A DNA stretch of 64,000 nucleotides, from positions 14,518,129 to 14,582,128 of the forward strand of contig NC_052397.1 of assembly GCF_009389715.1 (NCBI RefSeq), in the 5' to 3' direction. Positions 1 to 12,900 of the stretch are shown here, piece by piece. The position numbers and the translations under genes are program-made. This DNA comes from Phoenix dactylifera (taxonomy: Eukaryota > Streptophyta > Magnoliopsida > Arecales > Arecaceae). Each line of letters starts with the position of its first letter. The stretch's first letter is position 1. The notes beneath the pieces are model-generated. The model searched no databases and was not told the DNA's origin. It saw only the letters and a list, made by a program, of their open reading frames with translations.

Positions 1-2057
1 TTGATGCAAGGTCAGATAATGCTTATTATGTAACTCCAAGGATAATGTCTCACACTTTTGATTATATGGGACTAGCATGCATAAATGTGTTTATGTGGAG
101 GGGCCTTTTGCATGTAGTGCTTTGTCCATGCCATTTCTTATAGTATTGTATTCCCTAGTAATTTACAACTTAAGCAAGTTATCAAGGCACCCAATAAATT
201 AATCAGGAATTAGTTGGCTTGCTACTTATAGCCCTAAATTGTAATACCAATCTCAATCTGTTTGATTTATCTCAGTTGTTTAATATTTGCTCAATTTTTT
301 CCCCTATGAAATGCAGAAAGAGGGAGGAGTCTATGAAGTATTGTCATGCACATGAAATAGAGATCTGGCACAATATACATGCACTGATGCAATGAATCTT
401 TTAAAAAGGGATAACAGAGACTGTGATACGACAAATGAATACATAGTTTTTGCAAATATGTAAAAGAACAACTAGAAAGGATAATTGGCTATCACAGTAA
501 CATATTTCATACTCTGTATACCAGTATCAATGTTGCAAAGGTTAAGATTAATCATTTAATAACACATCCATCATGTTTGTCACCAAAATGTTGACTTTCA
601 TCAAAATAAGAAAAGGAATTCTTGTACTTGTGGTTCAGTAAAAGAAGGGGATGCCTGTTGATCCTCACCAATTTTATATTATTTCAATAAAATTGGGATT
701 AGCAACCCGACTGCCTGCCAAATGAAAAAAGAAAACCATGAAACCCGCAACCTGAGCACCTTCCAAATGAAAAAAGAAAACTATGAAAGTTTAAAACCCT
801 CCCATTTGTGATATCTCATGGAGGAGAAATTCTGGCATCCATAAAAAAGGGACCTCAATTCATGTTGAAGAAGGGGAAAAAATAAAGCATCATCTGGGTT
901 TTGGAGGAAGCATAAAGCATGGGAGAAAACTAACCTGCTGGATGCCGGATGATATTGCACTGCTGGCATCTTGTTGGGCTTGTTGAGCTCCAGATGCTGC
1001 TGTTGCCCCACGACAGCTAGCTGCCACTTCCTTCTGGTTTATTTGTCCCTTTCTCCACTCTCTTGCTTAAATAGAAGAGAAGAGCTATGGGTTTAAAGGG
1101 CTACTTCAACATCAGATGCATTTTTCGGTTCAATTTCTGCTTGCTTGATTGTGTTAGCGCACCAATAGCCAAAAAATATTCCATGAGTATATGGAAAGTG
1201 TTCAGTGCATTCTGAAAATATTAAAGCCTTGTTTTATTTTTTAAAAATTCCATTTGAAGTATTAGACTCGTATGCAAGCTGTCTCTGATCAATATCTGAT
1301 ACGTGCGGGGTGGCCCTGTGGCCACAACATGTAAAATGGAGTACCTTCCCTTCTTGTGAGGAACCCAGGAATCTTCCTACACAAAGTAAGAATCATTGAA
1401 AGGCTTTATGAGGTGGCTGGCTGTTGGTTTATAAGATCCTTATGGTCAAGTGCCACTTTGAAAACTTTTTTAAGGGGGAACAGTCCCAAGGGTTTAGGAA
1501 ACTGTAGTCTGTCTGATCACTAAAACCTCACTATCTCTTACTCTTGCCTCGACAGAAGGTAATGTTCCAAGTACCAAGGCATCCCAAAGTGTTAATCAAT
1601 TCAGTCTCTGAAAACTGGACGGGTAACACATTTATGGAAGATAAGGAAATGATAGATGTATATGTAAATATAAATAATATGTTGAGTACTTGTTGAAATT
1701 GACTGTAAATGATACTCTGCAGTAGAAAGTTACTTTATTTCTGGTTATACTAAATATTGAAAAGAAGTGGTGACCCTCACTAAAGTATCTGAATGTTTTA
1801 CACTAATCTAGTTCAAAACTTGAAATGCTATAGAAGCTAACGTCTCTACACTTGCCCTAAATATTAATTGGAAAATTATTTCAAAATAGTTCCAAATGGT
1901 GACGCTTCAGCTGATAATAATATGCTTTTGGAATTGTCAAGAAGGTTGTCCAATATAATGCCATTACACATGTGCAAAAGCATTGGCAGTCAAAAAATTT
2001 AAAAACCTATAGTGTCTAGTTAGTGTATCCTTGATACACTTTTTGATAATTGGCAGG

Positions 2058-2345
2058 CTCTTCCTCTCTCTGTTCCTCTGTGTAGTCAAAATTTTGAAAG
2101 GTGCCAGAAGACCAAGCTGGTATAGTCTCCAGTGGTCGTTCCAAAAAGTCCTAGGTTCAAATACCCCTCAGGTGTACCCTTGATACATGAAACTATAGAA
2201 GGTGTAAGATGACCAAGCTGGTGCAGTCTCTGAGACTTGGTAGGCTCTTCTTCTCTCAGCAAAATTTTAGAGGATGCTAGATGACCAAGCTGGTACTGTC
2301 TCCAGTGATTGTACCATGAGACCTAGGCTCAAATCCCCTTTAAAC
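2058..2345 (+). repeat. Two or three tRNA-like (SINE-type) repeat units
   Basis: A phrase running from 'gaccaagctggt' through 'agtctccagtg' to 'aggttcaaatacccc' occurs at about 2108-2168. It recurs in degraded form at 2210-2230 and again at 2282-2338 ('aggctcaaatcccc'). The two blocks resemble the A box and B box (GGTTCRANNCC) of a tRNA-derived internal promoter with SINE-like spacing. A shared leader ('ggctcttc...tctctc...aaaatttt') precedes each full copy. I see no clear poly(A) tail or target duplication, so the family is unassigned. Confidence 0.5.
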
Positions 2346-3509
2346 CCTCACATAGTTTAGGATTTATGTGTATTTTGAAGGAAGCTGCCGTATTTATATA
2401 ACCCATTGTCTATGTTCAAAATTTTTGGAAGAAAGACTCCCTAAATGAGATATTTGTCCAAGAGTTTGTGAGGCGCTACAAGCCTACAAGGTTGGCCCAA
2501 AATCATTGGGCATGTAACTACAAGAGGTCACCTCCTAGAATGATGTAAGAAATTTGTCTTCTTCGTGTGATCGCTAAACCATTATGTGGTTTTGCCCCTT
2601 TAGAGTTTCCTTTTCCAACATTTACCTTGCCTTTAAGAAGTAGGCTATATGCGATTAATTTAATGTATTGAAAGATGGAGGATTGTGTTTTTTGATGCTT
2701 GAACCGTTGTGAATAGCTTGAGAGGAACCCATGGTGATGTTTACTTGTTTAGTGTTAGTTGCTTGTTTTAACTTGCCTTCAGCTAGAAGGATAAGCCTTG
2801 TAGGAAGATGCTTATTGGCATCTCTTGCTGAGGTCATTTAGGTTTTTTACTGGTTTTTGTATAATATGGAGACAAGCTGATTTGGAAGTTGAGGATCCTC
2901 TGAAAAATCCAATTCTTCAGATGTTTTATTTGTAATAGGGGTAATCTTCACATGTGATGATTTGGAGAAACAAGTATGTATGTTGATAGTAATTGCATCT
3001 TGCGAATACCATTGGGTTCGAGAGAATGCCAATGAGAGTTTTGCAATTCCTAAAATAGCCTTAAGAACCCTTGGGATATAATTCACTGATAGAAGTTCAT
3101 GGGACAAGAAGGAAAGGATTGGCCCTTTCCCTCACTGTTGAGTGGCGAGCATTCTAGAGTTAATGAAGAAATTGAAGTCTTGTGAAAACATTTAGTGGGA
3201 TGGAGGACATTTTTATTGGTGCCAAAGGGTTGGTTCAGCTTTTGGCTCTTGTTAAGGGCCTGAGTTGTGATGTTGAATGATCACTCTTGTCTTCTCAGTG
3301 CTGAAATTTTACGGGTGTGTGTCCTCATATTTGTTCTTTGCATTTTGTTCTCAAATATTATGTTAGCCTATAAAAATCTTTTTTTTTTTCCCTGTTTGTT
3401 TGTGCTTTTGTTTCTAATACTATATTTCTAACAAAAAACTGCTTTGATCTAGCTATAGAAGATGTAATGCATAGTCAGTTTGTTTAGACATGGAACCATA
3501 AAGGGGAAG

Positions 3510-3902
3510 GTATACATCCTAAATATGTTCACATTGAACCCATATATAGTCCCTCAGCAAAAATGTCCTTATAGAGGACAGCATGAATGCATTTTAGCGA
3601 CATAAATCTTTTCTGATCTTTTTTTTTTTGACTTGTATCATCGACTGTTTCTCCAACCTTTGAATTCTCTTTTTTGTCTTCCTGTTGATTTGTCATTTGG
3701 TGTAGTGACTCGGAAGTATAAATCCTACATATGTTCACATTGAAAGCATATATAGTCCCTCAGCAAGAATGTCCTTATAAAGGATAGCATGAATATATTT
3801 TAGTGACAAATATTTTCTTATCTTTTTTTTAAACTTGTATTATCAACTGTTTCTCCACCCTATGTTCTCCCTTTTTTGTATTCCTGTTGATTTGTCATTT
3901 TA
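3510..3902 (+). repeat. 206-bp tandem duplication before an exon
   Basis: Copy 1 (3510-3715) and copy 2 (3716-3902) align over nearly their whole length with scattered substitutions and small indels. Both contain 'atatgttcacattgaa', 'atatatagtccctcagcaa', a T-run and 'ctgttgatttgtcattt'. Copy 2 ends about 70 bases before the acceptor at 3973. Confidence 0.85.
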
Positions 3903-3973
3903 ATCTTCATGGAAATTGGGATGAGTCTTGATGTGTGATTACAATTATGGTTATGACTTGTGATGTTTTGTAG

Positions 3974-6900
3974 GTTTTCACATTTGGGTCAGTACCTCTC
4001 AAGACCTATCTACCTGATGGAGATATTGACTTGACTGCATTTAGCAATAATGAAAATTTGAAGGATACATGGGCCAATGAGGTGCGCTATGTGCTAGAGA
4101 ACGAAGAGAAGAGTGAGAATGCTGAATTTCATGTAAAAGAAGTTCAGTACATTCAGGCAGAGGTATGTCTTTCTTTAAAACCCATAAACATTTTCAAACA
4201 GTATTTGTTTCAGTTTCATACTATTGTTTTTTTGTGGTTTATTGGCTCAAGATCTCTGGTGTTCATGACCACACTTTATCATGAAAATAACAATCTTGAT
4301 CTTGCAAATCTTTTTCAGAGAGGGCTACATAATGATGTTTTCATTAAGCAATAATTCAGTTCTGTCATTTGCCGTCATTTATGTGCAAGAACTATTTGCA
4401 CCTGAGATCTTTGTGATCAAACCATTTCTAAAGATTGGTATTTGTGTTGATCTGATCCTTCAACTCCAATCATGACACTGTCACATTAAAGTGAAGAGCA
4501 TGCAAACCACTTATTACTCAAACTTCACCGACGGCCATTTGCTATATCAAATATTACTGGATATGCTTTTGTCCCTTGGTTCATTAATTAATGTTCCTTT
4601 GATTTATATGACTAGTGAGTCTTTTTTTGACTGAGTAAGTCTACTTAAATTTAATCCATTCCCTTGGCTGATGACTAGCAACTTGCTGTTTAATGAGATG
4701 AGAACATAGTTCAGTGCATCACTGAAACATGGGAGAATACTTATGAGTGCAAGGGTCTACAACTTTAGTTGGACTAGCACAGTTTATGTATCTTATAATC
4801 TTATTGGAGACATAGGTGATATCGTTTTCAAGATGCACTTGAGCCCAGAGGATGTCAGGCAATCATCATTGTTATCCTAGATCTATTAGAAACACAGAAA
4901 AGACATATCAAGTATATTTCAGCACAGTTACTGAAATGTATGGCTTTTATCCTGTTTCTCATGATAGCCTATGCTCTTATGTCTTACCAAAGATTTCATA
5001 AAACAGTAGCAAGGTCTATGATGCATATATGAGAATTTTGTGAAAAAAAGTCTTAAGCACAAGTAGCATGGCAAATATTCAGATATTGTGGAGGTGGATG
5101 TCTGTTGAGAAAGGCCAGCTTTAGAAATATATATATAAGAAGAAGTGCAAGAGTTGCTCAAGTTGAATTGGTGCTAAGCTGACTCATATGGTAGTTGCAA
5201 CAAATGTTTGAGGAAACCTTAGTTAGGAGAGCTATTTGGATTTGTGTTGAATTGTCATTGAGGGAAAGACCTATGTTAACATATATGGAAGTTACATCTT
5301 ATGTGAAAGGATGTGAAAAAGCTGATGGTGATAGTGGTTGTCAGCCTGACGAGAAAAGAATGATGAGGGATATGCTGACTGCAAGTTGAGATTACACTTC
5401 TCTTTACGTTTATCGCGGGTAATGGCAGCTACACCTTCCTTGGAGTTAGAGTGGGTGCAAAACATTCTTTTTTTTTTTCTTATGTTTTTCGCTACTTTGT
5501 ACATAAAATTTCTAATAAAGATTCTTAGCCATGAATTAGTTGATCGAGTCATTAGACATATTCTACAATCTTATTTCCAACACTTTTTTCCACCTTATAG
5601 TTTGAAACAATTAGTTTCCTAGTTCCCTATTAATTTCCTATCTGAGCTATAATGTGAAACTTGTGATTAGGAAACCATCATAGACAATCGTACAATTCCA
5701 TTTCTTCTGAAAGATTGTTGTAATACTAGTTCTTTTTTTCCGGGTAGAAATTGTAATACTACTTCATTGGCTTTTGCTCATTCTGATGTGCAGTCCTTAA
5801 AATTTATGGGTTTATGATTATGTATTTTTTGTAATGTTTTCCTTCAACAACTCAGATATGCATAATAAAAGAGTGTATTTGATTATTATGATATTCTTTT
5901 AGTGATATGCTGAAAGAATGAGTTTGGCTATGCTGTCTTGGATAGCCAATCATTTTGTCTGTAATAATAAACCGAGGACATTGAAGTGCATTGTTACCTT
6001 GTGCATGACTGTTTGGAAATGAGGATATTTACAATCCCTAAATCATGCCATAAAAATCGACTAGCCAATGTTGCACCAAAATGCTATGATTTATCTAGTT
6101 TCTCTATGGTTATTCCAAGCTGGGTCACAGTAACATAAATGTTCGAAATTAAATCGGAGTGCTGTTGTTTGGTTTTATATTCAGTTAAAGAATCTAATTA
6201 ATCCACTTGTTCCCCAACTAATATTTTCAAGTTATCCTGTCTAGAACATAAAGTTACTTCCTCCTCTGAGTTAGATCTCGCTTCAAAAAAGTATGAAGTA
6301 CCACTTTGTTGCGGCTAAAACCATGGGACACCTCCTAACTCACTTCTCTTGTCCCCTATTGTCTTCTAATGTGATGCTTATGATGTTTGTAAATATTGTC
6401 TTTATATTCTTTCATTATGTTACCGTACTGCTTATTAAATCAGGTGCTTAGATACCAAAATCTCCAGTAAACTGAACCAATTTGCTGTGATGAATTATTG
6501 ACAAGATGGAATACATTCCAAGTCCTCAACCTAGAAGTGCAGATGTTATTTTTTTCCTTATTATTTCTTGATGCTCTTTTTTTCCTGGTTTCCATCATTG
6601 GCTCGTTTGTACATAAACTGGAATTCATTTTGTTGAATGCCTTGAGGTATGCTTGATATTAAAACGTTAACTAATGATTTTTATTTTCTAGAGTAAATTA
6701 CTTATGGTTGTATACTTTTATATCCTGTAATTAATCTTAGAAGCCTTTTGCAGACAATTTGTCTTGTTTCATTTTATCAGGAATGGGTTTTGCATCTGCT
6801 TTCTGCAAATTGTTTCCTATGCAACTGAAGACATGTAGATGTTCAAAGCTTGTTTTTTGTCTTTATTGAGAATCAGGATAATTTTCATAGCTTTTTCTGT

Positions 6901-9900
6901 GTTGGAACAGCTCTCATACTTTGTTTTAGACATCTCTGCATTTTCTGATTGCCCTTCTTTCATATCTATGTGCAGGTAAAGATAATAAAGTGTCTTGTAG
7001 AGGACATTGTTGTAGACATATCTTTTAATCAAGTTGGTGGGTTATGTACACTTTGTTTTCTTGAACAGGTGAGCTGCTGGTTCATCTCTTGAACTTATTT
7101 TAGGAGCATGAAGTCTGATGTTTAAGTGGCTTGTATAACCTTCTACTGATGTGCATCTGTTTACTGTAGATTGACCATCTGATAAATCAAAATCATCTCT
7201 TCAAACGCAGTATTATATTGATCAAGGCGTGGTGTTACTATGAAAGTCGTATACTGGGTGCTCATCATGGGCTTATTTCTACATATGCTTTAGAGACGTT
7301 GGTTCTTTACATATTTCATGTTTTTAATAATTCTTTTTCTGGACCTCTTGAGGTAACTCTAATTTCTTATTTTGTAATTTTTTCATTTTATTGTGTTCTC
7401 TGAATTTAACAATATTTATGGTCATGCAATTACAGGTCTTATATCGCTTTCTGGAATTTTTTAGCAATTTCGACTGGGACAATTTTTGTGTTAGCCTCTG
7501 GGGTCCAGTCCCTGTCAGTTCACTCCCAGATATGACTGGTAACTTTGTTGTCATGATTTATTGCAACTTCTGGAGGAAAACTCTTATAAAATGTGTGTTC
7601 TCATCTGTCCTTGAAATATCTTGCAGCGGTACCTCCTCGGGAGGATGGTGGTGAATTGTTACTAAGTAAGCCCTTTGATGCCTTGAGTGTAGCGTATGCT
7701 GTTAAGCCAAGTGGTCAAGAAAACCAGAGCCAACCTTTTATTTCTAAGCATTTCAATGTTATTGATCCTCTACGGACAAACAACAATCTCGGGCGCAGTG
7801 TCAGCAAAGGTATGAAAAACTAGCATGTGAATTGGGATTAACCTTTATTAGTGACAACTTGTTCTAATTGATGGTATGGTTACGTAGAAAATGCTCCAAT
7901 ACTTGAGTTTCACTATTTAACTTTTGATATTTATTGTTTTGTGGATTGCTTTTTCCTTCAAGCAATAATTGACTGTTATTTCTTTAGAACATGAAGTACA
8001 ATTCCAAGGAGAGATTTTGCTTTTCTTTTCTAACTAATTACAAAATTGCTTATAATGTTTTGGAGAACTCACATTTTGGTGTGGACTGGAATTTTAAAAT
8101 GAAATCATTCACCCTGCCAGGTATCTGAACATGATCTCTTGTGATTTTGAGTTTTTTCCTTTTTTTTTTGAAGAGCATTTGACTGTGTAAAATAAAGAGA
8201 GCAACTTTCCTGAAATACACTATTCGGTCAAATCAATATAAGATGCTTTAATCACTCAAATACTTCTGTGATTGTATCCATTAGATCTCTCTATTTTCTC
8301 CCAGTATCTTAAATATGTATTTAATGTGCAAACACAAACACATCTCTTGCTCTCTTCTTGCTTCCTTTCTGGACCGATACTTGCTTCCATTTTCTTTCGA
8401 AATTCTTTTTCCAAGGTTGCACCTCACATTATCTCCTCCTTCCATTTTTTTTATCTTGCCACATACATTTTCTGTTAATTCGTAGATGGCTTGTGATGGT
8501 TTCACTTAACAAAATGCTATGTTGAATTTCATTAGAATTTACCTGTAAGTTGTACCAAGGGGGAAATTAAGCTTTGGAAATTTTCATTAGATGCTGAATT
8601 TCTTTGGTCCCTAATTTCATCTATATCTTTGCTTCCTGTATTGTTTTCTGTTCTAATTTTTGGTGTTGGATGAGGCAGTGCATGCATTATTAGTGCCTTT
8701 CTCCCTATGTTCATTCATTTTATTATAGATTAATAATGATCAATAGCAATTCAAATCTTAAACTTCTAATGACTCAAGTGGTTCACCTTTTCCATACATG
8801 GTGTCATGCACCTAATCAGAATCAACCGACTTATGAAAGAAAGTCTTCGTATCACAATATGTCAAGAAGTTGATAATGCTCTGCCTGGTAGGACCGGTCT
8901 AACCATTACACATCACCGTCAGTCCATATGTGGGCCATTTGCTCTTATATGTGGCAATCCACTTCTCTAGCTCTCCTTATTATTGTCAAGAAGCTTACCA
9001 TATATGTCCTTCTGTCTTAGAGGATCTACATAGGGACCGACAGCTCGTATGGAGAAAATGGCACTTATAGTACATATTGTTTGCTACATTCGCTGAGATG
9101 TGACTGAAGTGGAAGTAGGATCCAATAGCTCCCACATATCCTTCTTCAGCATTGTGTCAGTCCTCTGCTGCTTCGAATCCTTGTTGGGCAAGGCATGCGA
9201 ATCTAAATCATGGATGGTGGCTCTCGATGAAATCTTCCTAGATGACTTCTTTTTACTGCCAAAAGTCCTCAGTATAGATGCAATACAACCACCGCCTCTG
9301 CTAACGGTTTTCTTGAATGAAGAGGTCCTCTTGAACTCTGGATTTGCCCTACTGCACGTATAACCAAAATCCGACTCGTAGTATGAGGGCCCAAATCGAG
9401 CCCTATGCCTGGCCACCTCATTTTGCTGTCACTGATCATCCAGGCTCGTCTGAATGGCAGCTTGGATCTGTGCTGTCATCTGAAGCGAACACCTCTTCTG
9501 CCTTTTTGGAGTGATAGAAAGGTGACTTCGCCGCTCGGCGGTCTACCTCCGCCTTTTTCTTGGTAACCCTTTTTGATAGAACCTCCTGTGGGCATTTTCG
9601 GCGCATAGATATGTCGGGTTAATTACTAAGTGCTGCTTCAAGCCGATTACTCCTTGAACTCTTTGTTGTACCAATTGCACTTTCAGTCGTACCGACTCGA
9701 GAGCATTTGCCCATGATCCCAACCAATGTCACGTTTTGGCTTCTTTTTTTTTTGATGGTTCTATTCCTGCAAGTTTATCGAGTATGCCAGTTTATCAATT
9801 ATTTAAAAATAGCAAAATTTCGTTATGATGAAGATAATTTTTTTACCTTAGAAAATACATCCGATTTATCAAATACATGGGGGTGTAAATCGGTTGGGTC

Positions 9901-12900
9901 CATATATACTCGGACCCGACCCAAAAAATTCGGGTCCGGGTCGGATCAAGTCCTTACTAGAAAGCTTAGAACTTTCCCACCGATGAAAAGATGAAAATTT
10001 TCCGTCAGAATTTGTTAAGAAAGCAAACCCAATTTTTTATTAGTCAAGAATCAGTTGTGAAAATTATATTATCCGGTATTGATGATTATTTTATGTTTTA
10101 AGTTAAAAGAGGCATTTTGCCCTAAATAGGGAAAAAAGCTTAGAAATCTTTGTCCTCTTCTTGCCTCTTTCTTTCTCGGTTTCTTGTGACAGTTTTTTTT
10201 ATTATTTTTGCTCGTGTCGGAATTATTTTTTTCCCTTTGTACTTTCTCTCGCGTCTCTTCACCAGTACAACGTCTCTTTTTTGCCTTTTGGTCTATCTCA
10301 ACCATCGGGCAATCAAACTCAATGGATCATCAATCTTTCTCTTAGGAGCATAGCATGCATTCTCACCGTTCGAAGAAATGCCTAACTCTAATAGTTTGTT
10401 TAGGTATGAAAGCTTTAGGGAGAAATAAATATGCGATCGGTAGCTTGTGTGTTCCTTCGCAACTGGCGGCTGTTGGATCATCCACTGGTTGCTTTGAGAT
10501 ATTTGCGGTGGGTGATTTGATGGTGGATTTGCACCAAGGTAGGTGGATCCTTCTTTCGCGTGAAAGATACAACTCTAATCCCTCTTTCTCGTGTGTGTGG
10601 AGGCAGTGATGATGAAAGCTCTTTAGATGCCTCTTGTGCTTTTTTTTTGGGTAACGATGGCTTGGCAGCTTGGATGGTCTGCTGGTCTACAGACAACCGC
10701 TGTAGCCATTCATTTGAAAAATGGTGCAGGAGGAATGATGCATCGAAGGCGAATCTGAGCCTCTACTTGCCTGTGGGCCTGCAGGACTAAATGGGTAATT
10801 CAGGTTCGGTTGGGGTCGGATCGGGTCGTTGGGTAAACGATCCAAAATTGGGCCCAAAAAAAAAGGGCCGGGTCGGGTTAAGATTCAATAAACCCAGATT
10901 CGACCCAAAAAATAGAACGAGCTCAATTTTAAGACCCGACCCAGCCACGTGGAGCCTCCAATTCGGATTCGGGTCGGGTCGGGTCACGGGTCAACCCAAC
11001 CCATTTGTAGCCTTACTAATATATAATACTATTTTTTCATATTTTTTTTATTTATTTATATATTTTTAAATATCATAAATTTAAAAAAATATGTTTTTAT
11101 ACTTCAGAAAATACTTCTAAAATATGTATTATGTATTACTAATTTTTCTTAAGTTTTGGTATTAATTATATATATTTAAATACTTTTTAAATTTTAAAAG
11201 AATTTTTAAATATAAATATTTTAAAAAATTAATTTCAGTTCAGATCCTTGTAAAACCTAACAATGAATGCTATATATATTTTTCTAGGCCTGTGGGCATG
11301 CATCAAAGGTTATTTATTTTTTAATTTTTTTCAAATTAAGGCCTTAGCTACTGTGTGTATGATTGCATCAAAATTTGAATAAATGGACACCAAATTTTGC
11401 TGGAGAGTAGCTTACATGCTCCTAAATAAGCTTTTGATTTTGTAGTTTTTTAATTTTATTTTTTATTTTTTAATCCAAAAATATATTTTTAATTTTTAAA
11501 AATTAAAGGCTACATATTTCTCAATTTTTTTTAAATTTAGGTTTCGACCACTGTGCGCAAGATTGCATCAACATTTGAATAAACATACACCAAATTTTGC
11601 TGAAGAGTAGCTTACATGTTCCTAAATACGCTTCTGATTTAGCATTTTTTAATTTTAATTTTTTATTTTTTAATCCAAAAATATATTTTTAATTTTTGAA
11701 AATTATATGTAATTCGAAAATTAAAAATTTCTATGTCATTATATAGATCATTTATAGATCTACAACATATCATAAAATCAAGACAAAATCAAAAATTTTG
11801 GCATGATCTTTCTTTATTTTGCCAATTTTGAGCTATTTTTTGGAGCCAAGAAAATAGAGAAAATGAGATAGGGAAGAAGAAGCATACCTTATTTATGCTT
11901 GAATCTTTTTTTAATCGTGCTGAATTAGTGTGACTTTTACTGTGGGAGGAAAGGAAGAGATCTTTAGAAAAGGGAATAAATGTTGGGAAGGCCTGAGAAA
12001 CTTTTTGGGCCTTCCCAACATTCTCTTATAGCAAAAGAAGGAAAGGGGGAGGGGGGCCGGTTCCAAACCGGCCTGACTCGGTGCGAACCGAACTGTTCGC
12101 ACCAAGTTCGAACGGAACCGGCCGGTTCGTGACTGGTTCTGGTCGGTTCGGTTCCGGATCTCGCTCTTTTTGGACGGTTCCGGACCGGTCCCGATTTTAA
12201 CAACCAAACCGACCCGGTCCCCCACCGAGTTGGCTCGGTATGGGCCGAATCAGGCGGTTCGGTACGGTTTGGCTGACTTTGCTATTGCAAGTTACCTCTA
12301 GAATTTATCAATATTGCCATGGTGCTTCTTATTTGCAAAAAATTAGAGTCAGACGAGAATTGGTCTGAATGCAAATAGGAATACTAGTTAGAACCTTTTT
12401 GGGGCCAATTGTCTAGAGTTCATCAAAATCAATATGGAGTATTTGGAATGCTTGTAGTGGAAATGAACTTGGAGTCTAATTTGATGTCAAAGAGGTGTCT
12501 AATGTGATCCTTCTTTGTCGTGTTAGCTGGATAGAAATCAGAGCCAAGTTATTTACGAAATAATCTGTCAAACATGGCAGATAAATTGAGAAATCACGAT
12601 GGAAATCTACCACAGGGCCATCAAATTAAAGTCATAACATTCAGTTGTGAAATCATCCTTCATGGCTTCAGTTTCCTTGTTCAAAATATAATTATAAAGC
12701 TTGAAGCAGACTCCAGACTATGTATTGATCGAGGCTTAATACATTAATCTATGCAAGTAAGGGAACTGGGTTATTACCTACTTTATAGAAGAATCACGAG
12801 AACCCTTAGAAATTCTTCTATGGCATGACTCCAAATATGATTCTACACTAATATTGTCGAAGTGGATGGAAGAGGCAGATTGTATACTTAATGCAATGCG

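Larger units (their letters stand above)
1..3973 (+). other. Intron 1 (partial) of the nucleotidyltransferase gene
   Basis: No exon with convincing coding similarity was found here. The stretch is AT-rich. It contains SINE-like repeats near 2058-2345 and a tandem duplication at 3510-3902 that ends about 70 bases before the splice acceptor at 3973. Small open frames on both strands show no recognisable domain. Confidence 0.6.

Noticed and set aside
4031-4354. Open frame starting with TTG as a separate small gene
   Set aside because: It is the active-site exon of the nucleotidyltransferase (3974-4162) read through its donor site into the intron.
9100-9363. 87-codon plus-strand open frame
   Set aside because: It is the reverse strand of the hAT transposase fragment.
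10150-12225. Many 60-104-codon frames on both strands
   Set aside because: They are produced by the degenerate GGGTCG and CCGGTTC word repeats and the interior of a non-autonomous element, and no domain is visible.
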